Shown in pieces: positions 34,092 through 43,628 of a stretch of DNA of 64,000 nucleotides. Each line of letters opens with the position of its first letter. Position 1 is the first letter of the stretch. The position numbers were made by a program, and so were the translations under genes. Origin of the DNA: Streptomyces umbrinus (lineage in GTDB: Bacteria > Actinomycetota > Actinomycetes > Streptomycetales > Streptomycetaceae); NCBI RefSeq assembly GCF_030817415.1, contig NZ_JAUSZI010000002.1, positions 7,564,001-7,628,000 on the forward strand, written 5' to 3'. The notes under the pieces are model-generated. The model was not told the origin of the DNA. It saw only the letters and a program-made list of their open reading frames with translations, and did not search any database.

Positions 34092-34745
34092 ATGCTCAAG
34101 ACGAGGATCGCCGACCCCTCAAGACCCGGATCCCTCGCCCACTCGGCTCGCGCCAAACGCCGGCAGGAACTGTTGCGTTGCTTTCCCGACCTGGCCGAGA
34201 TGCGCGTTCTGGATCTCGGTGGGACCCCAGCTTCATGGCGCAGCGCACTCGTCCGGCCCGCACATGTGGTGACTGTGAATCTCGACCCGCACACCGCCCG
34301 GCAGACAGAGCCCGGTATCACCCCGGTCGTGGCAGACGCGTGCAATCCCTTCCTGCCGGCCCCTTTGTCGGCCGAGCGATTCGACCTCGTTTACTCGAAC
34401 TCCGTCCTTGCGCACGTCGGCGGCCAGTACCGGCGGCAGCAGTTCACCGAAACCGTGCACCGCCACGGGACCCACCATTGGGTACAGACTCCCTACCGGT
34501 ACTTCCCCGTCGAACCGCACTGGCTGTTCCCCGGACTTCAGTGGCTTCCGGTCCGGGCTCGTATTGCTGTCTCCCAGCACTGGCCGTTCGGACACGTCCC
34601 CCGCGCCCAACGCGCGCAAGCCATCCGTCATGTTCAGGAAGTCGAGCTTCTGTCGATGATTGAGATGCGGTCCTACTTCCCCGCCTCCCGCATCTGGATC
34701 GAACGGTTCGCCGGGCTTCCCAAATCGCTGGTCGCGAGGAAGTGA
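34092..34745 (+). CDS. SAM-dependent methyltransferase, copy B
   Basis: A 217-residue paralogue of the gene at 32236: same length, same RVLDLGGTPASW and TPYRYFPVEPHWLFPGLQ blocks, same ending FAGLPKSLVARK. Differences are scattered, including a changed residue in the motif IV block (VLAHVGGQ for VLEHVGGH). ATG 34092 follows GAGGAAA; a GTG overlapping the gmd stop is in frame but less likely. Probably methylates a different position or sugar from copy A. Confidence 0.8.
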   Translation: MLKTRIADPSRPGSLAHSARAKRRQELLRCFPDLAEMRVLDLGGTPASWRSALVRPAHVVTVNLDPHTARQTEPGITPVVADACNPFLPAPLSAERFDLVYSNSVLAHVGGQYRRQQFTETVHRHGTHHWVQTPYRYFPVEPHWLFPGLQWLPVRARIAVSQHWPFGHVPRAQRAQAIRHVQEVELLSMIEMRSYFPASRIWIERFAGLPKSLVARK

Positions 34746-34910
34746 AGGTGTCGGCAGTTCTCCGCCCGGGTGGATGACACCCCAAACAATCGGCACATCG
34801 AGTGCTCATCGCCGACACGAACCGACCAGATGGGTTCACTTCGTATTCTGCGGTGTCCGTCGACGTCCGCAGCCCATGACGCAGAACGAGCGAGGGAGTA
34901 GCGCATCCCC

Positions 34911-35666
34911 ATGGCAATCAACCAGAGTGAGCAGACTGCCCGAACGGCCACTGCCTCTCCCCTGGGACGCATCCGTAAGCCGATCGCGCGAATCCGCAGG
35001 ATTCACCCGTGGCTCTATCAGTCCAGGCCCGCCCTGAACGGACAGCGATTCCGGCAGGAGATGTTCCGCTCCCTGCTTCAGGAGCTCCAGCCGGACGCCG
35101 TCTTCGAATCCGGAACCTACCGCGGTGCCACCACGCAGTTTCTGTGGCATGTTTCCGGACGCCCCGTGTACACCGTTGAGAAGGACCCGGCCCTCGCTCG
35201 TCTGGTAGCTCGGCGGTTCCGGGATGTCGCAGAGATCAGAGTGATGAAGTCGGACTCAAGGAAGGCGCTTCAGGGCCTTCGCGAGAACTCCTCGTTCCCG
35301 AAGTCCCGCGTCTTCTTCTATCTCGACGCCCACTGGGAGGAGGATCTGCCGCTCCGCGAAGAGGTGGCCATCATCACCGGGGGTTGGACAGACTCGCTGA
35401 TCCTGATCGACGACTTCAAGGTTCCCGATGACCCCGGTTATGGGTTCGACACATACGCGGGGACTCAGCTGTCAGTCGAGTACCTGGGCAATGCGGTCGG
35501 GGAGTACAAGGTCTTCTGGCCGAACTGTCCATCGAGCGAGGAAACCGGGGCACGTCGCGGCTGCGTACTGCTGGCGGCTCCGACCCTTGCCGACAGGATG
35601 GCAGCGCTGGACCCGGTGCGGAGCATGGACGATGCTGTGCCACTTGGCCGAGCGGGCAGCCGGTGA
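34911..35666 (+). CDS. Class I methyltransferase-like protein
   Basis: A 251-residue protein. AVFESGTYRGATTQFLW resembles motif I, VYTVEKDPALARLV the acidic loop that holds SAM ribose, and FFYLDAHWEEDLPL plus SLILIDDFKVPDD the later strands. The arrangement is like methyltransferases that act on glycans or rhamnosyl residues (CmcI/macrocin-O-methyltransferase type), where acidic residues of DxH and DD bind a metal. The target is unknown. It follows copy B by 165 bases. Confidence 0.7.
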   Translation: MAINQSEQTARTATASPLGRIRKPIARIRRIHPWLYQSRPALNGQRFRQEMFRSLLQELQPDAVFESGTYRGATTQFLWHVSGRPVYTVEKDPALARLVARRFRDVAEIRVMKSDSRKALQGLRENSSFPKSRVFFYLDAHWEEDLPLREEVAIITGGWTDSLILIDDFKVPDDPGYGFDTYAGTQLSVEYLGNAVGEYKVFWPNCPSSEETGARRGCVLLAAPTLADRMAALDPVRSMDDAVPLGRAGSR

Positions 35667-35784
35667 GCACAGCTGCGCACCGGGCCGCCGACGGCACCAG
35701 GGGTCCCGGCCACGTTCGCTTGCGGAGCCGGCTCGCATGGCTGAGCAGAGCACCCGGTAGAGCCGCAACCGGTAGGGAGTGAGC

Positions 35785-37287
35785 GTGACTGTCAGGACGG
35801 CGCCCGTCGACACCGAGGAGGCGAGTGCCTCAGCGGCCCACATCCCTCCTGCGAGCCAGCCATTCTCATCGGTTTCCCGGCGTACATGTCAGGCGATCGC
35901 AGGCACTGTGGCCGTCATTTTGCTACTGGCCGGGGGACGCTGGGTATCCCATATCATGATTGGTCCCGTCTACATCACCGACGTACTGCTGGCTGCCGCC
36001 GTTCTGCACATGGTGTGTTCCCGCCTGCTGGCCAAGCACCACTTGGGTATCAACCACGGGCCCGGTGTCCTGGTCGGACTGGTGGTTTTTGCCACGCTGG
36101 TTCGCGTCATCCCGTCCGAGGGAGAGGCGCTACTGATCGCACGCGACGCGGCGCCTTTCCTCTATGTGGCTGTCGCCTACCTCTCGGCAAGGGGATATCT
36201 CCTTGCGAGTGAGCCCGACCGGCGGCGGACGGCCCGGCTTGTCCACGGTGCACTGGGGATCCACCTGTGCTGGGTGGCGTGCGTAGTCCTGGTGCCCGGC
36301 CTCTCATCGGCACTCAGTGAGTTCTGGAGCGGTCCGAGCCCAGAAGTGAGATCGGATCTCGACACAGCGTTGCTCGGCATCCTGGCGGGAGTGTCGATCC
36401 TTCGGTTCCGCCGCAAGGAGGCGACCTGGATGAGTGCATTGCTGGCCGGAGCCTCAGTGGCTCTGGCTCTCACCATGCACTCCAGAGCAGGTTTGCTTGC
36501 CTGCTGCATCTGCGTCGTGGCCGCTTTGGCCGGCGGTGTGGACAGGAACGCCAGGGCTTCGGTTCGCACGGTGGCTCTCGGCATGTCGGCGGTAGTCCTG
36601 CTGATCGTGCTGCTTCCGAGCAGCCCGGCTGCTCAGCGCCTGATCGCAACTGTGGACCAGGGAGCAGCCTCTCAGGCGCTCGCTGTCAGTGCCGGAGGAA
36701 CCTCGAACGCGAGGAAGGTGGCGTGGGAAAGGGTCATCAGATTCACGCTCGACGACCCGGCCCGGGTAATGATCGGTGTCGGCTTCGGACCTGATTTCCT
36801 GAAAGACGCGGATGCCGACGTGGCGCTGGGCTCGAAGACCTACCAGGGGGTACGTTCCCCCCACAACTACCTCGTGACCGTGTTCGCGCGGCTTGGTCTC
36901 CTCGGACTGATCATGATCGCCGCGCTTCTGGCCGCAGTCCTCGCCGCCGCAATCCGGGAGCTGCGGGCACGACATCAGCCGGACGAACTCACCTTCATGT
37001 GTGTGTTCATGGTGATGTCCTTGCTTGTCATCGCGATGCTGGGCGTTGTGTTGGAGTCCCCGTTCGGCGCAGTCCCCTTCTTCTGGGCCGGGGGAGTACT
37101 CCTGGCTCGCCGCCATCGGCGGCGGCGCTCTCCGGCGGGAACAGCTCACGTGGTCCCGTCAGTCCGATACCGAAGGCCGCGCCTCATCGAAGCCCCTCCG
37201 GAGAGCGCCGGATCCCTGGCGCTGGTGGCCGAGTCGGCTCCTGTCCTCTCCATGGAGCCGACTGCACGGGCTGTACATCAGCGGTGA
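35785..37287 (+). CDS. Wzy/WaaL-like O-antigen polymerase
   Basis: A ~500-residue polytopic membrane protein with ~11 hydrophobic segments. TMHSRAGLLACCICVVAAL and GVRSPHNYLVTVFARLGLLGL are the Wzy_C landmarks bracketing a large external loop. It would polymerise lipid-linked repeats after flipping. GTG 35785 is well placed after GGGAG; GTG 35779 overlaps that site. It immediately precedes the flippase gene (22-base gap). Confidence 0.85.
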   Translation: MTVRTAPVDTEEASASAAHIPPASQPFSSVSRRTCQAIAGTVAVILLLAGGRWVSHIMIGPVYITDVLLAAAVLHMVCSRLLAKHHLGINHGPGVLVGLVVFATLVRVIPSEGEALLIARDAAPFLYVAVAYLSARGYLLASEPDRRRTARLVHGALGIHLCWVACVVLVPGLSSALSEFWSGPSPEVRSDLDTALLGILAGVSILRFRRKEATWMSALLAGASVALALTMHSRAGLLACCICVVAALAGGVDRNARASVRTVALGMSAVVLLIVLLPSSPAAQRLIATVDQGAASQALAVSAGGTSNARKVAWERVIRFTLDDPARVMIGVGFGPDFLKDADADVALGSKTYQGVRSPHNYLVTVFARLGLLGLIMIAALLAAVLAAAIRELRARHQPDELTFMCVFMVMSLLVIAMLGVVLESPFGAVPFFWAGGVLLARRHRRRRSPAGTAHVVPSVRYRRPRLIEAPPESAGSLALVAESAPVLSMEPTARAVHQR

Positions 37288-37309
37288 CCGGCCACAGGAA
37301 GTGACATCC

Positions 37310-38653
37310 ATGAGCTCATCGACCAGTGAAAGCTCGGAGACCGAGGCCCCCGACATGTCCGCAGTCGGGTCCAGGTCCTATCTACAGGCCGTCCTGAGAT
37401 CGTTTGCCGCTAAGGCTGTCGTGCTCGTTCTGGGGGGAGCCGCCACACTGCTGTCGGCGCGCAGTGTCGTCGACACTCTCGGTATTGCCGGCTATGCGCT
37501 CGTCGCCCTGGTCAGTACGCTGCCGAGCCTGCTCGCGGTCTCCGAGCTCGGTGTCGGAGCCGCCGTGATCGACGCATTTTCCAGTGGAGACCGCGAGCAC
37601 ATGCTCCGCACCATCACCGCGGGTGCCCGGACACTTCTGTGCGCAGGCTCTGCCATTGCCGTTTGCGGAGTTCTGACGGCTGTCTCGGGTGCGGCCGACG
37701 CACTGCTCGCCAGCACGTCCGGACCGGGCGCCGCCCCGTGCATCGCTGTCGTATCCGTGCTGTTCGGCTGCAGCCTGCCCCTTAGCCTGGGTGGATCAGT
37801 GCTCGGGGGCTTGGGCCGCTATCACTTCGCCGTGCTCCTGCAAGGAGCCGGCACGCTCATCGCGTTGACCGTCGTGCTGCTCGGTGCCGCATATGACGCG
37901 CCCCCGGCAGTCTTCGCCGCGTCGGTGCTCATCGGGCAGTGTGCCGCCGGAGCGGGCAGCCTGTTGCTGGCCGGCCGCATGCTGAGGATGCGCTTGCTCC
38001 GTGTCGTGCTTTTTCCGCTTCGTCGGTTCCCAGGCACCCGGATCATTCAACTGGCAGGACCTATGGCTGTGATCAAGGTGACCTCCGCCGTCGCCTATGG
38101 TGCGGATCGCCTTGTCCTCAGCAGCGTCGCGACCCCCGTCGCCGTGGCCGTCTATTCGGCGGGAGCCCAGCTCTACGCTCCTGCCTCCGCGCTCATTGCA
38201 GCGGCGGCGCTGCCGCTGTGGCGAATGTTCAGTAGGCATCGTCGTACCTCCCCGCAGGCACCGCGCCGCCAACTGCTGCAACTCACGGCGTATTTTACCG
38301 CGGGCGGCCTGGCGATCAGTGTCCTGCTGGTGACCGCTGGCCCGACTGTGGCGAGTTGGATGCTGCACGGCCGTGTGGCCGTCGGGCCTGGGCTGATGGC
38401 TGCCTTTTCCGCCTTGGTCCTCTCCCACGCGGTGAACTATCCCGTGGCGATGTGGCTCTCGGATCCGGCAGGGCTCCGCTTCCAGGCTGTGCGAGCCGTC
38501 CTCATGGCCGTCGTCAACCTGGCGGCGTCGGTTCCGCTGGCCCACTTTATGGGACCCACAGGACCTGTGTTCGCCTCCGCCGGTGCCCACTTTCTGTGTG
38601 TGACCGTCCCATGTCATCGGAGGGTCTTCACTCGGCGTGGCAGGGCAGCGTAG
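37310..38653 (+). CDS. Wzx-like oligosaccharide flippase
   Basis: A 447-residue membrane protein of the MOP superfamily with ~12 hydrophobic segments beginning at FAAKAVVLVLGGAATLLSAR after a Ser/Glu-rich cytoplasmic N-terminus. ADRLVLSSVATPVAVAVYSAGAQLY matches the polysaccharide-transporter motif around segment 7. It should flip undecaprenyl-linked repeat units for the polymerase upstream. It ends the rightward operon and converges with the phosphotransferase-like gene; a small CACGGG-TGT-CCCGTG hairpin lies between at 38720-38734. Confidence 0.85.
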   Translation: MSSSTSESSETEAPDMSAVGSRSYLQAVLRSFAAKAVVLVLGGAATLLSARSVVDTLGIAGYALVALVSTLPSLLAVSELGVGAAVIDAFSSGDREHMLRTITAGARTLLCAGSAIAVCGVLTAVSGAADALLASTSGPGAAPCIAVVSVLFGCSLPLSLGGSVLGGLGRYHFAVLLQGAGTLIALTVVLLGAAYDAPPAVFAASVLIGQCAAGAGSLLLAGRMLRMRLLRVVLFPLRRFPGTRIIQLAGPMAVIKVTSAVAYGADRLVLSSVATPVAVAVYSAGAQLYAPASALIAAAALPLWRMFSRHRRTSPQAPRRQLLQLTAYFTAGGLAISVLLVTAGPTVASWMLHGRVAVGPGLMAAFSALVLSHAVNYPVAMWLSDPAGLRFQAVRAVLMAVVNLAASVPLAHFMGPTGPVFASAGAHFLCVTVPCHRRVFTRRGRAA

Positions 38654-38745
38654 TGCTGTAAATCGGACACGCCGTCCCGATGCCTCGGCGGAGCCGTTGA
38701 CGGTTTCCTCGGGCGTCCACACGGGTGTCCCGTGGGCGCGTGGAG

Positions 38746-39675
38746 TCAGGTGACCTTGAGGCCCAGCTTCGAGGCGACGCGGTCGCGAAAACCGCCTACC
38801 CGTCGGATGCTCGCCGCGGGGGCCGAAGCGAAGTAGGACCGGAGTGCTTGGTCGACCTCTGGCTGAGGGCAACCGATACGCGTGGCAAGTTGTGCCAAGG
38901 TCCCCTGAGGTTCGGTCAGTTCACGGACCACAGCCCTCGCGTCGATCCATCGGAGATGCCCACCCGCCTGGACGAGGTAGTGAATGACGTCCCGCAAGGG
39001 ACGCTGGGCCAGTGACGCGCACTCCCAGTCGACGATGCCCAGCCCTTGGGGAGTTCTGAGGATGTTCCAGGGCGCCAAGTCGCCGTGCCTCAACGAGCGC
39101 TTGCCGTTGCCCGGTCTGCCGAGTGCCGCCGTGATGTCCAACAGCTCGTCGCGGGAGAGCAGTCCCGCCTGGCGGCAGTTCGACCAGGCCCGACTCATCA
39201 CCACGAAGTGGTCCCCCATGAAGTCCGCGAAGAGGAGTTCGGGGACGTTGAACGGAAGCCCCATCGAGGGGAGTTTTGTGAGGACTTCCCCTTCGTTCTG
39301 GAGACGTTGGTCATCGCGGCTGCCAACCTTGAGCACATAGCGAGGGCGGCCAGAAGCAGAGAGGGCGGCAATGCATCTTCCCGGCGTGGACGAGTGCATG
39401 AAGGCCATGCCGTCGACGTCCTTGGGCAAGGCGTGAAGGAAGGTGTCCGCGAAGGCCAGCGGATTGTCGACCTTGGGCCCGATCTTCACGCGCATCATGA
39501 ACTGGTCGAAGATGGCGGCCGCACGGCCGGCAGGTCGCAATGGCCGATAGATGACGCGCGCGGCTGCCGTGCCGTGTCGTCCGCCCGTGCTCCGCAACTC
39601 GATACGCCGCCCCAATGGGCCGGCGCGCAACAGCCCGCGCTGCCAAGTGAACTGCCCGACGTCCACCTTTGTCAT
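38746..39675 (-). CDS. Phosphotransferase-like protein (APH/choline kinase fold)
   Basis: A 309-residue protein. LRHGDLAPWNILRTPQGLG gives the catalytic H-x-D-x4-N (Brenner) motif and IVDWECASL the Mg-binding Asp. A Lys in RPRYVLKVGS would contact ATP. Such kinases phosphorylate small hydroxyl substrates or sugars; in a glycan cluster it could modify a sugar or a precursor. ATG 39675 overlaps the upstream methyltransferase stop by ATGA, so it is the last gene of a minus-strand operon. Confidence 0.75.
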   Translation of the reverse strand: MTKVDVGQFTWQRGLLRAGPLGRRIELRSTGGRHGTAAARVIYRPLRPAGRAAAIFDQFMMRVKIGPKVDNPLAFADTFLHALPKDVDGMAFMHSSTPGRCIAALSASGRPRYVLKVGSRDDQRLQNEGEVLTKLPSMGLPFNVPELLFADFMGDHFVVMSRAWSNCRQAGLLSRDELLDITAALGRPGNGKRSLRHGDLAPWNILRTPQGLGIVDWECASLAQRPLRDVIHYLVQAGGHLRWIDARAVVRELTEPQGTLAQLATRIGCPQPEVDQALRSYFASAPAASIRRVGGFRDRVASKLGLKVT

Positions 39676-40421
39676 CTCACAGCCCTTGCCATGTACAGCT
39701 GCTCAACCATCAGTCCTCCGGTGATCCTCTGCAGAGGCGGCCTGCATGCGACCGCATCGGCCCTTCTCAGGGCCGCAGCGGGAAGATTCCGGTGCAGGAC
39801 GGGTGGGAAAGCCGAGAAGCCGCGGCGGGATTCCACCCGGAATCCGGATGCGTCCAGAAGTTCGATGATGTCCCTGTGTCGCAGCTCGTTCGGGCGCTCC
39901 GGTCTGCTCTTGGGCACGCGTACAGCGATGGACCGCAGACTGGGACAGTGCCCATGGTTGTTCAGGATGAGGAGAGCACCTGGCTCCATGTGCTGTCTGA
40001 TCTTGCGGAGGACAGGCACCCTGACCTCTTCAGGCGCATTCAGAAGAAATCGAAAGACAGTGACGGCATCGTACGGGCCTGCCAGCAGGTTCTCGGTGAG
40101 TGCGCAGCCGGTCCTGATGAGTGCTCCGGGGCTGGCCTCGGCCGCACGCTTGGCCATCTCCGCCGAGATGTCAACGCCCGTCAGCTCGTCCGCCACACCT
40201 TCCAGCCCTCGCAGAATGCGGCCGGTTCCACAGGCGAAGTCGAGAACCCTGAGACGTCCGCGACTTACCCGTTCACTCCGAAGCACGTCCAGGAGGACAG
40301 GCCTTTCAAGACGCCACACATGGTCGTCGTAGCTGCCTTCATCGTACTGGCGAGTGTAATGTTCCACCCTTCCCTCGTCGACGAACTTGGCTTCATAGCC
40401 GCTCCAGCCTGAACGCATCAT
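39672..40421 (-). CDS. SAM-dependent methyltransferase
   Basis: A 249-residue class I methyltransferase: RVLDFACGTGRILRGLE is motif I, ELTGVDISAEMAKRA motif II and YDAVTVFRFLLNAPEE the motif IV region. The C-terminal part PNELRHRDIIELLDASGFRV is the usual end of small-molecule methyltransferases. Coupled to the kinase-like gene and 46 bases after the GT2 stop. Substrate unknown; sugar O-methylation is inferred from position. Confidence 0.82.
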   Translation of the reverse strand: MMRSGWSGYEAKFVDEGRVEHYTRQYDEGSYDDHVWRLERPVLLDVLRSERVSRGRLRVLDFACGTGRILRGLEGVADELTGVDISAEMAKRAAEASPGALIRTGCALTENLLAGPYDAVTVFRFLLNAPEEVRVPVLRKIRQHMEPGALLILNNHGHCPSLRSIAVRVPKSRPERPNELRHRDIIELLDASGFRVESRRGFSAFPPVLHRNLPAAALRRADAVACRPPLQRITGGLMVEQLYMARAVR

Positions 40422-40467
40422 GTAGGAACCCCTTCTTGTCGTTCACAGTGGGAACTTCGGTTCCCTC

Positions 40468-41358
40468 TCAAGAGGAAACCCGTACGTTCACCAGCTGATT
40501 GGCGCGATGTAGGGCACTTTCGTTCAGCCACCAGCGAAGATCTTTGCTCCGGGCCAACTGATTGGCCCGCAGCTGCCTGATGTATCCATGGCTCACCACC
40601 TTCTGGGCGGCGTGCACCGACATGCCCACAAGACGGGACGCGCGTCGCGTTAGTGCTGTTCTGGGCAGGCCGTGTACCGAAGACATGAGATCGAACTCGG
40701 CCTGGTACCTCTCGGCGGGTTGTTGCGTGACCTGGGCGTCATGCACCCGATATGCCGCCAACGGGCGGGGCAGGTAGCGAAAACGTGCTCCGTCGGCCGC
40801 CAGCGAGAGCCACAGATTCCAGTCCATGACCCTGCGCAGCCGTGGATCCCAAGAAGTCTGCGTCAAGCGGCTACGGCGCACGAAAGTGGCGCAGGACGGA
40901 ATGAAGCAACCATACTTCCGCAAGGTGAATTGAGAGAAGCGATGCACGGGGAGGAGCCGTAGGTACCTGCCGTGTGCATCCACGAATACGCAGTCCCCGA
41001 AGATCACATCTGCCTCCGGTTCGGAGGCAATCACATCGGCTGCCGCCGCGACACCGCCCGGGAGGTAGAACTCGTCCGCGTTCAGCCAGCCGATCCAGTC
41101 CGACGTGGCACGGGCAGCAGCCCGGTTCAATGCGTCGGATTGCCCGCGATCAGGCATGCTTCTGTGATCCAACTGCGGGTGCCGTCGCGCAAGGTTCTCC
41201 AGCAGTTGCACCGATCCGTCAGTGGATGCCCCGTCCTGCACGATGTGCTTGAGGCCGGGGTAGCACTGACGTGCCACCGAGACCACCGCGTCCTCGATAT
41301 ACTGGCGGTAGTTCATACTTGGCGTGAGAATGTCAATCGTCGGTCTTCCGGTTGTCAA
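40468..41358 (-). CDS. Glycosyltransferase family 2
   Basis: A 296-residue GT-A enzyme: IDILTPSMNYRQYIEDAV opening, HIVQDGASTDGS for nucleotide binding and GWLNADEFYLPG where DxD would be (Asp-Glu here). VMDWNLWLSLAADG is the C-terminal acceptor-side motif. I chose TTG 41358, which has GGGAG seven bases upstream and starts right before the domain. The frame is open to 41490 without a ribosome site. It lies 165 bases after the GT4 gene. Confidence 0.82.
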   Translation of the reverse strand: MTTGRPTIDILTPSMNYRQYIEDAVVSVARQCYPGLKHIVQDGASTDGSVQLLENLARRHPQLDHRSMPDRGQSDALNRAAARATSDWIGWLNADEFYLPGGVAAAADVIASEPEADVIFGDCVFVDAHGRYLRLLPVHRFSQFTLRKYGCFIPSCATFVRRSRLTQTSWDPRLRRVMDWNLWLSLAADGARFRYLPRPLAAYRVHDAQVTQQPAERYQAEFDLMSSVHGLPRTALTRRASRLVGMSVHAAQKVVSHGYIRQLRANQLARSKDLRWWLNESALHRANQLVNVRVSS

Positions 41359-41523
41359 TGCGTTCTCCCTGTGGGTGCCTTTTGGGTGCAACTCGATAAC
41401 CGGAGATGAGCCCGCGTCCATACCGTTTTCGGCGAGACGTTCATCCGCAATTGACACGCTGAGAAGTATTCGGCTGAACAGTCGGGTCAAGAAGCAGGAG
41501 TGACAGGCGCCACCGCTGGCGCG

Positions 41524-42825
41524 TCAGTGCGGCGAAGGTTTGCCGCCACCTCGGGCCCGGCGATATGCGGCCTGCTGGACGGCGTCGGCATAGACGGCTG
41601 CAATTCCCTCCGTCCACGACCGCTTGGTGTAGTACCGGGCATGCATCTGAATGCACCGTTTGTGAAGCTCGGGGAAGTGGGTTCGGGCCGCGCGGAGCGC
41701 CTGCGGAAGATCAGGGTCGGTGTAGACGGCACCCGTACCGATCCGGTGGACGTTGTCTGCCGTCGCCGATCCCGCCAGGGCGAGTACGGGCACCCCCGCA
41801 GCGAGGGCTTCCTGATAGACGAGCGAGGCGGCGCTCTCGGGGCAGACGCTGGGGTAGATCAGGCCGATGTAACGCGGTAGACGGGTTGCGATCTCGGTAC
41901 GTGGGAAGGGGCCGAAGAACTGAACACTCGTCGGGGCAGCCGCCCTGCAAGCGGACTCCAGCGGGCCGGACCCGATCACATCGAGAGGCTCGTTCTCCGG
42001 CCAGTTCCGAAGCAGGGGCAGGATGCCTTTCTCCTCGCTCAAGCGGCCGACATAGAGCCATCGGGAGGCCCGATGTGCTCGCTCCGGGGTGGCAGTCAGT
42101 CGCATGGTCGCGTGCTCGACGTCCACGAAGTTGGGCACCAGAGCGAGGCGTTCTTCCGCCACTCCGAGGCGGAGGAAGAGGTCCCGGCTGAGCTCGGAGA
42201 GCGCCACCATCCGGTCGGCCCGGCGCAGAAGCGGATGGGCTGCGGCACCGTGCCGTCCGGCCCAGGCGAGGGGAAGCGTGGCGGTGCGCGATCCCCGGTA
42301 GCAACCGTGCCGTAGTCCCGCCCAGCTGTCGCCATCTGGGCATGCCGTGCACATGGTTCCATTGCGAAAGAACGTGGCGGCTGCGCAGGCCGAACGGTAG
42401 TTGTGGAGGGTAGCCACAAGCGCGCCAGGCCAGCTCGCCAGCCAGGCAGTGCCGAAGTTCGGGAACAGGTTGTGGACGTGCACCACATCGGGATCCAGAC
42501 GGCGCAGCTCGGCCAGAGGCGACCGGCCGCGCCCCGTGCCGACACGGACGGCGGCTCGGAGGGCGTACCCGGGTTCCCTTTCCAGGTCGTCGGTGTGCCC
42601 GGTGATCACGGTGACATCGTGCCCGGCGGCACGAAGCGTCTCCGACTGGTCCATCACGGCAACGTTTTCACCGCTGGGCTGGCGTGACGAGTAGAAGCTG
42701 TGCACCAGCGCCACTCGGTGGGTTGCGGGACGCCCAGGCGGACCATCGGCCCGGAGGTGAGCTGTCTCGTTCACTCGGCCGTCCTCGGCATCCGTGTCGT
42801 TGATCAAGCGTGATGACCGTGTCAT
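41524..42825 (-). CDS. Glycosyltransferase family 4 with Cys motif
   Basis: A 433-residue GT-B protein. The HSFYSSRQPSGENVAVMDQ opening and the Cys-bearing block LHNYRSACAAATFFRNGTMC followed by TACPDGDSWAGL (four Cys in all with CYRG) mark a subgroup of actinobacterial and cyanobacterial EPS glycosyltransferases. The donor domain has LYVGRLSEEKGILPLL and a Glu-rich YPSVCPESAASLVYQEAL. ATG 42825 overlaps the upstream methyltransferase stop by ATGA. The N-terminal 35 residues look disordered. Confidence 0.88.
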   Translation of the reverse strand: MTRSSRLINDTDAEDGRVNETAHLRADGPPGRPATHRVALVHSFYSSRQPSGENVAVMDQSETLRAAGHDVTVITGHTDDLEREPGYALRAAVRVGTGRGRSPLAELRRLDPDVVHVHNLFPNFGTAWLASWPGALVATLHNYRSACAAATFFRNGTMCTACPDGDSWAGLRHGCYRGSRTATLPLAWAGRHGAAAHPLLRRADRMVALSELSRDLFLRLGVAEERLALVPNFVDVEHATMRLTATPERAHRASRWLYVGRLSEEKGILPLLRNWPENEPLDVIGSGPLESACRAAAPTSVQFFGPFPRTEIATRLPRYIGLIYPSVCPESAASLVYQEALAAGVPVLALAGSATADNVHRIGTGAVYTDPDLPQALRAARTHFPELHKRCIQMHARYYTKRSWTEGIAAVYADAVQQAAYRRARGGGKPSPH

Positions 42826-43628
42826 CGGCGGTTCCCGGCGACGAGGCCGAAGGTCGTCGGCGGGAAGAGGCGCTCCCCGGCAGCCTGAAGCAACCCCGAC
42901 TGGGTGGACCAGTAACGCCGGACCTCCACCCTTGCGAAGGCCGGTGCGAGCAGGTCCCGCAGGGCATCCTCGTCGACGCCGTCGCGGACGACGTGGTACT
43001 CGACCATGTCGGCCTCATTGGCGTCGTCGTAGACGCCGCGCAGCCGGCGCAGGCGGCGCAGGCGGGTGGCGAGGTCGCGGCGGAGCTGGCCCTGGCCGAG
43101 GCGCCAGAGGAAGTACGCGTTCCGGTCCAGGCACAGCGACATCCGTGAGCGGCGCGGGTACCACAGGGGATCCTGGGCACTGAGGAACGCGCCGCCGGGA
43201 ACGATGCGCTCGATGAGCTGCTTGACGGTGCCCAGGTAGTCGGGGATGTGGTGCAGCACGGAGATGCACACCACGGCGTCGAGCGGCCCGGCCTGGCAGG
43301 CCGCGGTGCCTTCCTTGTCGTGGATCACGGTGACATGCGGATTGCGGTGGAAGCGGACGCTCGGCTCGCTCATCTCCGTCACCGTGACCTGCGCGCCCGC
43401 GGCCACGAGATGATCGGTGAAGGTGCCGTGTCCGGCTCCCAGTTCGAGCACCCGGCACTGCCCGTTCCGGTCGGGGACCTGTTGGACCAGGGCGTGGAGG
43501 TCTCCGATCAGCCGGTCTCGAATCGTGTGGTGGCGAATGTGCGGGGAGCCCGACGCGTAGTCGTGCCCGACTCCGTGCTCGCGCTCTTGCAGCTCCCCCA
43601 TCGAGGGTCTGACCGGAGTGATCGTCAT
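42822..43628 (-). CDS. SAM-dependent methyltransferase
   Basis: A 268-residue class I enzyme: CRVLELGAGHGTFTDHLV (motif I), QVTVTEMSEPSV (motif II) and LDAVVCISVLHHIPDYLG (motif IV). The C-terminal half is Arg-rich and helical. ATGA overlaps link it to the genes on both sides, so it belongs to the operon made of decarboxylase, WecG-like transferase, methyltransferase and GT4. It likely methylates a sugar of the repeat unit or caps the chain. Confidence 0.82.
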   Translation of the reverse strand: MTITPVRPSMGELQEREHGVGHDYASGSPHIRHHTIRDRLIGDLHALVQQVPDRNGQCRVLELGAGHGTFTDHLVAAGAQVTVTEMSEPSVRFHRNPHVTVIHDKEGTAACQAGPLDAVVCISVLHHIPDYLGTVKQLIERIVPGGAFLSAQDPLWYPRRSRMSLCLDRNAYFLWRLGQGQLRRDLATRLRRLRRLRGVYDDANEADMVEYHVVRDGVDEDALRDLLAPAFARVEVRRYWSTQSGLLQAAGERLFPPTTFGLVAGNRR

